DNA of 44,318 bases from an uncultured Bacteroidota bacterium (GTDB taxonomy: Bacteria; Bacteroidota; Bacteroidia; Flavobacteriales; Flavobacteriaceae). Under the pieces are notes generated by a model, which had not been told where the DNA came from, did not search any database, and saw only the letters and a program-made list of their open reading frames with translations. Below are positions 35,524 through 43,195 of this stretch, piece after piece. The first letter of the stretch is position 1, and the number at the start of each line of letters is the position of its first letter. Both the position numbers and the translations under genes were made by a program. The stretch is taken from NCBI GenBank assembly GCA_902606525.1, contig CACLGW010000008.1, positions 1 to 44,318 on the forward strand. The letters are read 5' to 3'.

Positions 35524-37212
35524 ATGCAAAATAAGTTTGATGCTATAGTAGTAGGCACTGGAATCTCTGGTGGTTGGGCCGCTAAAGAGCTGTGCGAAAA
35601 AGGATTAAAGACTTTAGTTCTGGAACGCGGACATATGGTAAAACATATTGAAGACTATCCAACTGTTAATAATGATCCATGGGATTATAAAACCGGAGAT
35701 GTCATTACCAAAAGGACAAGAGAAATTCAAGGAAAACAAAGTAGAACTGGTTATACTACAACAGAATCAAATAAACATTTTTTTGTCAATGACCTTGAAC
35801 ATCCATATAATGAAACTAATCGATTTGATTGGATGCGTGGCTATCAGGTTGGAGGTAGATCAATTACCTGGGGCAGACAATCGTATCGACTTACAGATTT
35901 TGACTTTGAAGCTAATATTAAAGATGGTATAGCTACAGATTGGCCCATTAGATATAAAGACCTTGAGTCTTGGTATGATTATGTAGAGGGATATATTGGA
36001 GTAAGTGGACAAAATGTTGGACTTCCACAGTTTCCAGATGGCAACTATTTAAGACCGATGGATCTTAACTGTGTTGAGAATCATTTAAAGGATTCCATAA
36101 ATAAGAACTACACTGACAGGTTATTAACAATCGGAAGAACAGCTATTATTACAGAGGGAACAAAACCAGGGCTTGGTAGAGTTAGTTGCCAATATAGAGC
36201 GAGGTGTATAAGGGGCTGTCCTTATGGGGCTTATTTTAGCAGCAACTCTTCAACTCTTCCCGCTGCTGAAGCAACAGGGAATATGACTTTAAGGCCTAAT
36301 TCAATTGTACATGAAGTTATTTATGACACTATTAAAAAACGGGCATCTGGTGTTAGAATAATTGATACCGAGACAAAAGAAGTTTTTGAATATAATGCAA
36401 AAGTTATTTTTTTGTGCGCTTCTACAGTTGCATCAACTTCAATTTTGATGCAATCTAAATCAGACAGTTTTCCTAATGGAATAGGGAATTCCTCAGATCA
36501 ATTAGGAAGAAATATAATGGATCACCATCTAGGTGTCGGCGCCTCAGCAGAAACAGATGATTTTCAAGATAAATATTATTTTGGGAGAAGAAATAACGGA
36601 ATTTACATACCAAGATTTAGAAATATTGGAGGTGAAACCAATCGAAAGGATTTCTTGCGAGGTTATGGATACCAAGGAGGAGGTTCGCGAGGATCGACCT
36701 TTAAAGTTGCTGAGTTAGATTATGGTAGTCGATTTAAAGAAGAGTTGTTAAAGCCAGGAACCTGGAAAATAAGGTTAAGCGGTTTTGGGGAAGTACTACC
36801 CTACGAGCAAAATAAAATGACCCTCGATTATAAAAAGCTTGACAATTGGGGCTTGCCAACAATTACATTTGATGCTACCATAAAAGAAAATGAATTAAAC
36901 ATGCGTAAAGATATGCAACAACAGGCGATCGAAATGTTGGAAAGAGGAGGGTTTAAAGATGTTAAAGGTCATGATGAAGACTACGCTTTAGGGCTTGGAA
37001 TTCATGAAATGGGAACTGCCCGTATGGGACACGACTCTAGAACATCAGTACTTAACAAATACAATCAAATACATGAGGTGTCTAATGTTTACGTGACTGA
37101 CGGTTCTGCCATGACTTCAGCAGGTAATGTAAACCCCTCTTTGACTTATATGGCACTAACGGCAAGGGCTGCAAATCATGCAGTACAAGAATTAAAAAAA
37201 ATGAATCTTTAA
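35524..37212 (+). CDS. GMC-family FAD oxidoreductase (sugar dehydrogenase type)
   Basis: 562-residue flavoprotein of the glucose-methanol-choline family. The FAD-binding GTGISG motif is at residues 11-16 (FDAIVVGTGISGGWAAKEL). The substrate half ends in GLGIHEMGTARMG and the C-terminal GNVNPSLTYMALTARAANH, which contains the second active-site position. A Cys-rich segment (SCQYRARCIRGCPYGAYFS) resembles that of gluconate-2-dehydrogenase-type large subunits. No signal peptide of its own is visible. It probably leaves the cell as a complex with the Tat-signal partner encoded 13 bases downstream, as known for related FAD dehydrogenases. It likely oxidises a sugar hydroxyl, perhaps at C3, though the position is inferred from the neighbouring families. 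Confidence 0.9.
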   Translation: MQNKFDAIVVGTGISGGWAAKELCEKGLKTLVLERGHMVKHIEDYPTVNNDPWDYKTGDVITKRTREIQGKQSRTGYTTTESNKHFFVNDLEHPYNETNRFDWMRGYQVGGRSITWGRQSYRLTDFDFEANIKDGIATDWPIRYKDLESWYDYVEGYIGVSGQNVGLPQFPDGNYLRPMDLNCVENHLKDSINKNYTDRLLTIGRTAIITEGTKPGLGRVSCQYRARCIRGCPYGAYFSSNSSTLPAAEATGNMTLRPNSIVHEVIYDTIKKRASGVRIIDTETKEVFEYNAKVIFLCASTVASTSILMQSKSDSFPNGIGNSSDQLGRNIMDHHLGVGASAETDDFQDKYYFGRRNNGIYIPRFRNIGGETNRKDFLRGYGYQGGGSRGSTFKVAELDYGSRFKEELLKPGTWKIRLSGFGEVLPYEQNKMTLDYKKLDNWGLPTITFDATIKENELNMRKDMQQQAIEMLERGGFKDVKGHDEDYALGLGIHEMGTARMGHDSRTSVLNKYNQIHEVSNVYVTDGSAMTSAGNVNPSLTYMALTARAANHAVQELKKMNL

Positions 37213-37225
37213 AATAACAATTGAA

Positions 37226-37837
37226 ATGGATAGAAGAAAAGCACTAAAAAATATTGGTACCGGGATTGGAACCTTCACCGTCTCTCCCTCAATTATCAGT
37301 CTTTTTAATAGTTGCCAGCAAGATAGTATTCAGGATCTTGTTACTTTTTCGAAGGAACAATATGATTTTATTACAAAATTAATAGATATAATTATTCCAA
37401 AAACTGATACACCTGGAGCAATTGAATTAAACTTAAATAAATTCATTGATCTATATATTAATGAAGTTTGGCCTGGCGAAATTAAAATGGTATTCCTTTC
37501 AGGGCTAGATAAATGTTTAACCGATTCAAAATCAAGCACAGAAGGATTAAAACTATTATTAGACAAAACTTTTAAAATAGATGAACAAATCTCTGACAAT
37601 TACGATGATCTAATTTCTGACTATCAAGAACAAATTGAATTAGGATATAAAGCTTCAATTGATCAGAACATTTTAGAATATCTATTTCTAAAAAAATTAA
37701 GAGATATTACTGTTATGTCTTTTAAAATTAATGAATATGTAGCCAAAAACTTGATGGACTACTCCCCAATTCCAGGCGATTACAAGGGATGCGTTGATCT
37801 TCGAGAGACAACAGGCGGTAAAGCATGGTCTTTATAA
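37226..37837 (+). CDS. Gluconate 2-dehydrogenase subunit 3-like protein with Tat signal
   Basis: 203-residue small subunit of a membrane-associated FAD sugar dehydrogenase. The N-terminus has a twin-arginine motif (MDRRKALKNIG, Arg3-Arg4), then a hydrophobic stretch and a possible lipobox LFNSC (Cys30), so it is probably Tat-exported and may be lipid-anchored. The mature part has the family segment FITKLIDIIIPKTDTPGA and the C-terminal YSPIPGDYKGCVDL. It follows the GMC gene by 13 bases and is its likely export escort. No cytochrome c subunit follows. Confidence 0.88.
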   Translation: MDRRKALKNIGTGIGTFTVSPSIISLFNSCQQDSIQDLVTFSKEQYDFITKLIDIIIPKTDTPGAIELNLNKFIDLYINEVWPGEIKMVFLSGLDKCLTDSKSSTEGLKLLLDKTFKIDEQISDNYDDLISDYQEQIELGYKASIDQNILEYLFLKKLRDITVMSFKINEYVAKNLMDYSPIPGDYKGCVDLRETTGGKAWSL

Positions 37838-37864
37838 AATTTTAAAGTTATGACAAAGCTTTAT

Positions 37865-38350
37865 CTACTTAACTATAAACTTTCCTTTCATTAATTGCCA
37901 ATGCCCAGGGAAAGTACAGATGAAAGTGTAGATGCCTTTTTTAGGAGCATCGAAAGTGATGGTATCAGTATCCCCGCCTCCAAGTAATTTAGTGTAAGCG
38001 ATAATTTCATCTCCTTCGGGTATATATTCGGTCTTCATTGCCGAAGCAGCTCTGGTTGCAAAATCATTTACATCGACATCAGATTTTAACAAAACAAAGT
38101 TGTGTCCCATTCCCCTTTTACCAAATTTCCCAGTATGATTTAATGTAAGAGTTATGGTTTTACCAGCTGGGACTAAAATCATGTTTTTATCAAACTTCAT
38201 TGTATCATTTGAATTAAGTATGATTTTGGTTTGTGGAGCAGTTTTGGAAACTTTTTCAGTTTTAGGTGTTTTATCTTTTTCATTAGGCTTTCCATCATTG
38301 CAGTTTGTAAGAAAAAGCAAGAAGCAAAAGGGGAGTATATATTTTTTCAT
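37865..38350 (-). CDS. Azurin-like blue copper lipoprotein
   Basis: 161-residue cupredoxin with a lipoprotein signal (LLFLTNC, Cys17) and a charged linker up to about residue 40. All type 1 copper ligands are visible: His83 in GMGHNFVLL, then Cys145, His150 and Met154 in FICTFPGHWQLM. The Cys-5-His-4-Met spacing is exactly that of azurin. It is a periplasmic one-electron carrier. It lies tail to tail with the Tat-signal subunit of the GMC dehydrogenase, 27 bases away, and could accept electrons from it. That partnership is inference. Confidence 0.92.
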   Translation of the reverse strand: MKKYILPFCFLLFLTNCNDGKPNEKDKTPKTEKVSKTAPQTKIILNSNDTMKFDKNMILVPAGKTITLTLNHTGKFGKRGMGHNFVLLKSDVDVNDFATRAASAMKTEYIPEGDEIIAYTKLLGGGDTDTITFDAPKKGIYTFICTFPGHWQLMKGKFIVK

Positions 38351-38361
38351 TTTTTTTTTTT

Positions 38362-38369
38362 CAAAAGTA
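38362..38369 (-). promoter_or_regulatory. Candidate -7 element of the azurin gene
   Basis: TACTTTTG on the minus strand, 11 bases before the azurin ATG, with an A-rich stretch between. It is the same octamer and spacing as at the polyprenyl synthase gene. No clear -33 element is seen. Confidence 0.4.
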
Positions 38370-38445
38370 TAAAAATTATAATATTTATAAGAAACTTATT
38401 TTAAATGCTTCCAGGACAATCAAGGGTTAATATTTGTTCATTTTT

Positions 38446-38482
38446 CCCCTGTAATATTAAGTGAATTTAATATATCAAGGGG
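38446..38482. repeat. Imperfect inverted repeat between the azurin and Cys-motif genes
   Basis: CCCCT at one end and AGGGG at the other enclose a further 7-bp arm pair (ATATTAA / TTAATAT) with small bulges and a 6-base loop. On the plus strand a T7 run follows about 8 bases later. It could be a terminator, a small-RNA hairpin or a regulator site. No transcript direction can be assigned. Confidence 0.35.
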
Positions 38483-38527
38483 TGTATAATTTTTTTAAGT
38501 TTAAATTCTACGCTCTATATTATCTTT

Positions 38528-38875
38528 TTAATTTAAACTTACAACATAATCAATGTCGAAAAATGAAATAAAATCTTTTCTTTTCAAATTAGATATCATA
38601 ACCAATTCTTTTAAGCATTCTAGTTCATAAAAATCAAAAACTAAAACTAAATTTTCCTGACTAGTACTTATTGGGAACTTTCTTTTAATAGTTTGATTGA
38701 ATGGAACATTATTCCAATAGTCAATATCTATTTCTTTAACAGCCATATGGAAGGCTCTTAGTTCTCTTTCTGATAATTCAATTAACATGTTTGAAAATGA
38801 TAGATGAAAAAATCCACAATTTTCACAATAAAGTAATTCTCCAAATTTATTTTTTCTTACAACAATTGATTTCAT
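38528..38875 (-). CDS. Small cytoplasmic protein with a CxxC motif, function unknown
   Basis: 115-residue protein (from ATG 38875; the frame is open to 38884). It begins MKSIVVRKNKFGELLYCENCGFFHLSFSNM, split here as MKSIVVRKNKFG and ELLYCENCGFFH: a CxxC pair followed by His, like half of a zinc knuckle. The rest is mixed helix and strand with conserved-looking LSERELRAFHMAV. It resembles small Flavobacteriia-specific DUF proteins, but I cannot name the family with confidence. It stands alone, with AT-rich gaps of about 180-195 bases on both sides in which I see no other gene. Confidence 0.7.
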   Translation of the reverse strand: MKSIVVRKNKFGELLYCENCGFFHLSFSNMLIELSERELRAFHMAVKEIDIDYWNNVPFNQTIKRKFPISTSQENLVLVFDFYELECLKELVMISNLKRKDFISFFDIDYVVSLN

Positions 38876-39070
38876 GAAACACAAGGTTAATCATTATTGT
38901 ATAAAGTTAATTATTTTAATTCAATCTAAATAAAAATAAATATAAAAAGTATATGATTTTATGTTTAGTTAGTTCATAGATTAATTTAAATGATTTTTAA
39001 AAAAACTTATTACTGAATATTTGATATTTATCTAATTATAATAAAATTTGAAAATAGTACTTTATTGAAT

Positions 39071-39853
39071 TCAGAACTTTACTTTATGGAGTATTAAGCC
39101 TGATGCGGGTGCTATTAAATCTATTTTCTTAGAACTATTTCTAACAAGACTTTGAGAAATGAAGTCCAAGGTGATTTCCCCTTTTCCAAGCTTAATCAAA
39201 GCTCCCATCATCAGTCTTATCTGATGCCTCCCGAAGCCTTTTCCTACTACTTTAAGTAAATAACTTTTTTCTGGAAAAAAATTGGCTTTATAGATTCTAT
39301 TTTCCTCAAGTTTACAATATTTTAATTTTCTCTCATAAGTACCTTCCTTTTTTGGCTTGTAACAATAGGCTTTAAAATTATGTATCCCTTCAAATAAATT
39401 TGCTCCTTGTGTCATTAGATTAATATCTAATGGATCTAGAATTGTGGTAAGCAAAGGCGCACAAAATGGGTGGTATTTGGATCCGAATGCAAAGATATAA
39501 TGGTATTCTTTTTCAGTAACATCTTTGATGATATTAAATTTAGAATCAACTTCTTCAATTGAAATTGCTCTAATATCTTGAGGTAAATTTAAATTAAACT
39601 CATTCAAAAATTTATCGCTATTCTCGAGAGGAGATTTTTCTAAAAAAAGTTCAATAGCAGTTTCATTTGCAGAGACCATAGCATCTGTTCTTCCTGAACC
39701 TAAAGTTTTAAAAACTTTTCCATCTAAAATAAATTTTAAAGTTTTATCAATCATCATATGTAAAGTTTTATGATTGGGTTGTTTTTGCCATCCATGAAAA
39801 CGATACCCTAAAAACTGAATTTTTATTAAATAGTAAAATCGTTTTATCGACAT
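39071..39853 (-). CDS. TruA-like tRNA pseudouridine synthase paralogue, divergent
   Basis: 260-residue protein of the TruA pseudouridine synthase family. The N-terminus FYYLIKIQFLGYRFHGWQKQ matches TruA, and the catalytic Asp57 sits in LGSGRTDAMVSA, where classical TruA has GRTDAGVHA. KAYCYKPKKEGTYERKL and GFGRHQIRLMMGALIKLGKG cover the C-terminal half. Changes next to the catalytic Asp (Met and Ser for Gly and His) suggest a specialised paralogue with a different target or activity. It is probably a Bacteroidota-specific second copy, with the housekeeping truA elsewhere. Confidence 0.85.
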   Translation of the reverse strand: MSIKRFYYLIKIQFLGYRFHGWQKQPNHKTLHMMIDKTLKFILDGKVFKTLGSGRTDAMVSANETAIELFLEKSPLENSDKFLNEFNLNLPQDIRAISIEEVDSKFNIIKDVTEKEYHYIFAFGSKYHPFCAPLLTTILDPLDINLMTQGANLFEGIHNFKAYCYKPKKEGTYERKLKYCKLEENRIYKANFFPEKSYLLKVVGKGFGRHQIRLMMGALIKLGKGEITLDFISQSLVRNSSKKIDLIAPASGLILHKVKF

Positions 39854-39918
39854 AGATATTAAAATAAAATTAAAACCTTTGATTCAATATCCTGTTTTAA
39901 TTAAAAGCTAGGAAAACT

Positions 39919-40830
39919 TTAAGTCTGTTTTGATCTATATGAATTTACCCTTTTTTTCGAAACTAAATAAACTCCTAAAAAAACCAGTCCACACGCAAGA
40001 ATTTTCATACTATCTAGAATATCATTACCAGTAATCACAGCATATACAATGGTAATTATGGGTTGTAGGTAAGTAAACGCTCCAATAGTTGTTGCTGGAA
40101 GGGTTTTTAATGCATAAACGTTAAGCATGTAAGTCAAAAAAGTGGTGCCTAAAACAACAAAGCTCATCCGCCAAATTGCCTCAAAAGGCAGACTATTCCA
40201 AGTGACTTCCATAAATTCATTTATAGTGAATGGAAATGTATAAAATACCCCAAGTAGGAACATCCATTTCATAAGTGTAACAGTTCTGTATTTTTTAGTA
40301 AGTGATTTTACGATTACAAGATAAGTTCCAAAACTTATTGCATTTATTAAAAGCATTATATTTCCTAAAGAAACATTCGGTGCGTTTAGAGCTGTGATTG
40401 AATTGCCATAAACAATAAGTAAAATTGCTCCTATAAAACCTAAAATGATACCTAAAACTTTAATAAGTGTTAATCTTTCTTTTAAGAATATAGCTGAGAG
40501 AACAAGAATTATAATTGGCGTCAAAGTTACAATTACTCCACTGTTTATAGGAGTTGAAAGTTGAAGGCCTTTAAAAAACATCAACATATTAATGCACATT
40601 CCAAAGAAGGCAGTAATAGTAATTTTAAAGAAATCTTTTTTTTCAATCGTTTCTTTAGGCATAAAAAAACTAACTAACCAAAAAAGAATACATGCACCAA
40701 CAACTCTAAGCATAATAAATCCAAAAGGGCCAATATAGTGAGGCATCACCACCTTTGCTATAGTGTGATTCATCCCATAAATTGTAGTTGCTCCAAAGGC
40801 AGCTATCAATGCTAGAATTCTATTGTCCAT
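39919..40830 (-). CDS. EamA/DMT-family membrane transporter
   Basis: 303-residue inner-membrane protein with two EamA repeats of five helices each (residues about 5-140 and 155-295). Typical segments are ALIAAFGATTIYGMNHTIAK at the start of repeat 1, TPINSGVIVTLTPIIILVLS and LKERLTLIKVLGIILGFIGA closing it, and TTIGAFTYLQPIITIVYAV in repeat 2. It is probably a drug/metabolite exporter of unknown substrate. The start overlaps the 3' end of the ArsC-like gene by 11 bases, so the two are one transcript. Confidence 0.9.
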   Translation of the reverse strand: MDNRILALIAAFGATTIYGMNHTIAKVVMPHYIGPFGFIMLRVVGACILFWLVSFFMPKETIEKKDFFKITITAFFGMCINMLMFFKGLQLSTPINSGVIVTLTPIIILVLSAIFLKERLTLIKVLGIILGFIGAILLIVYGNSITALNAPNVSLGNIMLLINAISFGTYLVIVKSLTKKYRTVTLMKWMFLLGVFYTFPFTINEFMEVTWNSLPFEAIWRMSFVVLGTTFLTYMLNVYALKTLPATTIGAFTYLQPIITIVYAVITGNDILDSMKILACGLVFLGVYLVSKKRVNSYRSKQT

Positions 40831-41176
40831 CTAAAAATTTTTTTGCAGTTGCTATAGTTTTAGATGCATTTCCAATAAAACTGTGATTATCATATAACAG
40901 AACTGGTCGCTTTAAAAAAGAATAATGCTCCAAAAGTAAATTTTTGTAGTCCTTTTCTCTGAGATTTTGATCTTTTAATTTTCTTTGTTTATATAGTTGA
41001 GATCGCTTGTTGATCAAATATTCATAATTACCTACAATTTTGTATAATGTATCTATCTCAGAATGAGAAAGGGGATTTTTCTTGACATCAATTTGCAAAA
41101 TAGTATTATCTAATTTTAGTTCTTTAGCTATCCTTTTACAGGTATTGCAGCTGCTTAAATAATAAAATATTCTCAT
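40820..41176 (-). CDS. ArsC/Spx-family thioredoxin-fold protein
   Basis: 118-residue thioredoxin-fold protein of the ArsC/Spx/YffB group. A CxxC motif (SSCNTCKR, Cys10 and Cys13) sits at the N-terminal end of the fold, and the family segment HYSFLKRPVLLYD is near residue 90. ArsC proteins usually have a single catalytic Cys with a downstream Arg, whereas Spx has CxxC. Here it is unclear whether the protein reduces arsenate, senses thiol stress or acts as a thiol reductase. No arsenic transporter or ArsR regulator is beside it. It diverges from the metB-like gene. Confidence 0.85.
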   Translation of the reverse strand: MRIFYYLSSCNTCKRIAKELKLDNTILQIDVKKNPLSHSEIDTLYKIVGNYEYLINKRSQLYKQRKLKDQNLREKDYKNLLLEHYSFLKRPVLLYDNHSFIGNASKTIATAKKFLDGQ

Positions 41177-41270
41177 TAGAGTTTTTTGATATTACAAAGA
41201 AAAATCATTTTTATTGAACATCAGTGGTTTTCCTTAAAATCAGATACCTTTATAGAAAATATTTTATAGT

Positions 41271-42422
41271 ATGAAAGACAAAATCCATTTTAACACAGCA
41301 ACTATTCATGGGGGGCAAAAGCCTGACGAAGCCTATGGGGCAGTAATGCCTCCAATTTATCAAACCTCGACCTATGCTCAAACTACTCCAGGAGGGCATA
41401 AAGGTTTTGAATATAGTCGGACTCATAATCCCACGCGCCAAGCTCTAGAAAAATCTTTAGCAAGCATTGAGAGAGGAGCTTTTGGATTTGCGTTTGGATC
41501 TGGTCTTGCAGCTATGGATGCAGTTTTAAAATTATTAAAACCTGGTGATGAAATTATTTCAACAGACGATCTTTATGGAGGGTCTTACCGTATATTTAAA
41601 GGGATTTTTGAAGGCTTTGGATTAAAGTTTCATTTTCTACCCATGCATGATACAGAGCTGGTATCTTCCACCATTAATAAGAAAACTAAACTGATTTGGC
41701 TGGAAACACCCACTAATCCAATGATGAATGTTATAGATATCCAAGCTGTGACCAAACTTGTTAAAGATAAAGAAATTTTAGTTGCTGTTGACAACACCTT
41801 TGCTTCTTCATATATACAGCAACCATTAACCATGGGCGCAGATATTGTAATGCATTCTGCAACTAAATATTTAGCGGGTCATTCAGATGTGATTTTAGGA
41901 GCATTAATTGTCAATAGCTCAATCCTTGCTGAGCGAATTGGTTTTATCCAAAATGCAAGTGGGGCAATATGTGGTCCTATGGATAGTTTTTTAACATTAA
42001 GAGGAATTAAGACTTTGCACGTCCGTATGCAGCGTCATTGCGAAAATGCTGCTATGATAGCAAAGTTTTTGAAAGATCATTCCAAAATTGAAAAAGTTTA
42101 TTGGCCAGGTTTTAAATCTCATCCAAATCATTCAGTCGCAAAAGCACAGATGAAAGATTATGGAGGAATGCTTTCTTTTGTAACTAAAGGGGCAGATTAT
42201 CTTGCTGCAATTAACATTATTGAGCGACTAAAGTTGTTCACTCTTGCTGAATCCTTGGGTGGAGTAGAAAGTTTAGCAGGACATCCCGCAAGCATGACTC
42301 ATGCATCTATTCCTAAAGATATAAGAGAAAAGAGCGGTGTAGTAGATTCACTTATCCGTTTAAGTATAGGAATTGAGGATGTGCGTGACTTAATTTCAGA
42401 TTTAGATCAGGCAATAGATTAA
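41271..42422 (+). CDS. metB: Trans-sulfuration PLP enzyme, cystathionine gamma-synthase type
   Basis: 383-residue Cys/Met-metabolism PLP enzyme. The PLP Lys lies in MHSATKYLAGHSDVILG, with FEYSRTHNPTR, GSGLAAMDAVLKL and LAESLGGVESLAGHPASMTH also typical. It likely forms cystathionine from an activated homoserine, or cleaves it (cystathionine gamma-lyase); the two activities are hard to separate by sequence, so the symbol is tentative. The lpxH gene follows on the same strand after 10 bases. No riboswitch was recognised in the 94-base upstream gap; only a near-consensus element TACCTTTA is seen there. Confidence 0.88.
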   Translation: MKDKIHFNTATIHGGQKPDEAYGAVMPPIYQTSTYAQTTPGGHKGFEYSRTHNPTRQALEKSLASIERGAFGFAFGSGLAAMDAVLKLLKPGDEIISTDDLYGGSYRIFKGIFEGFGLKFHFLPMHDTELVSSTINKKTKLIWLETPTNPMMNVIDIQAVTKLVKDKEILVAVDNTFASSYIQQPLTMGADIVMHSATKYLAGHSDVILGALIVNSSILAERIGFIQNASGAICGPMDSFLTLRGIKTLHVRMQRHCENAAMIAKFLKDHSKIEKVYWPGFKSHPNHSVAKAQMKDYGGMLSFVTKGADYLAAINIIERLKLFTLAESLGGVESLAGHPASMTHASIPKDIREKSGVVDSLIRLSIGIEDVRDLISDLDQAID

Positions 42423-42432
42423 TCAATGCCCT

Positions 42433-43194
42433 ATGAATATCTCAGAAAATAAGAAAATTTATTTTGCTTCTGACCAACACTTTGGTGCCCCAACGAAATC
42501 TCTTAGTAAAAAACGTGAAAATTATTTTATTCAATGGCTTGATAAAGTTGAAAAAGATGCTGCTGTCTTGTTTCTATTAGGAGATTTATTTGATTTTTGG
42601 TTTGAATACAAAACAGTCGTTCCTAAAGGGTTCGTGAGAATTTTAGGAAAATTATCTTCAATTGTGGATCGAGGAATTCCTGTACATTATTTTGTTGGGA
42701 ATCACGATTTATGGATGAAAGATTATTTTGAAACGGAATTAAATATTTTCGTTTACCACAAACCAAAAGAATTTACATATAATTCTAAATCCTTCTTTAT
42801 TGGACATGGAGACGGCCTTGGGCCAAATGATTATGGATATAAGTGGTTAAAAAAATTGTTTACAAATCCAATAGCAAAACGAATGTTTCAAGCTTTACAT
42901 CCTGACGTTGGAATGTCTTTGGGAAACTATTTTTCAAAAAAAAATAAATTGATTTCTGCAAAAAAAGAATCTACTTTTTTAGGAGAAGAAAATGAATGGT
43001 TAGCTCTATATGCAAAAAGAAAGCTTAAGGAAAAGCACCGTGATTTTTTTATTTTTGGTCACAGACACATGCCATTAGAGATTAATTTAAGCATGAAATC
43101 AAAATACATTAATTTAGGAGATTGGATTTCACATTATAGCTATGCAACTTTTGATGGCAACAATCTAGAAATCAAAAAATGGGAAATTAATTAG
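42433..43194 (+). CDS. lpxH: UDP-2,3-diacylglucosamine diphosphatase
   Basis: 253-residue metallophosphoesterase of lipid A synthesis that hydrolyses UDP-2,3-diacylglucosamine to lipid X at the inner membrane. The metal-binding blocks are in order: FASDQHFGAP, GDLFDFWFEYK, VGNHDLWM, FIGHGDGLGP and FGHRHMPLE. The SDQHFG form (Q for L) is common in Bacteroidota LpxH. hflX starts one base after its stop. It supports a Gram-negative, LPS-bearing cell. Confidence 0.92.
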   Translation: MNISENKKIYFASDQHFGAPTKSLSKKRENYFIQWLDKVEKDAAVLFLLGDLFDFWFEYKTVVPKGFVRILGKLSSIVDRGIPVHYFVGNHDLWMKDYFETELNIFVYHKPKEFTYNSKSFFIGHGDGLGPNDYGYKWLKKLFTNPIAKRMFQALHPDVGMSLGNYFSKKNKLISAKKESTFLGEENEWLALYAKRKLKEKHRDFFIFGHRHMPLEINLSMKSKYINLGDWISHYSYATFDGNNLEIKKWEIN

Positions 43195-43195
43195 T

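Noticed and set aside
38885-39070. Possible tRNA or small ORF in the AT-rich gap
   Set aside because: No cloverleaf, T-loop sequence or credible coding frame is visible; the stretch is simply AT-rich intergenic DNA.
41177-41270. SAM riboswitch ahead of the metB-like gene
   Set aside because: The gap is only 94 bases, very AT-rich, and shows no conserved stems or junctions of the SAM classes that I can recognise.
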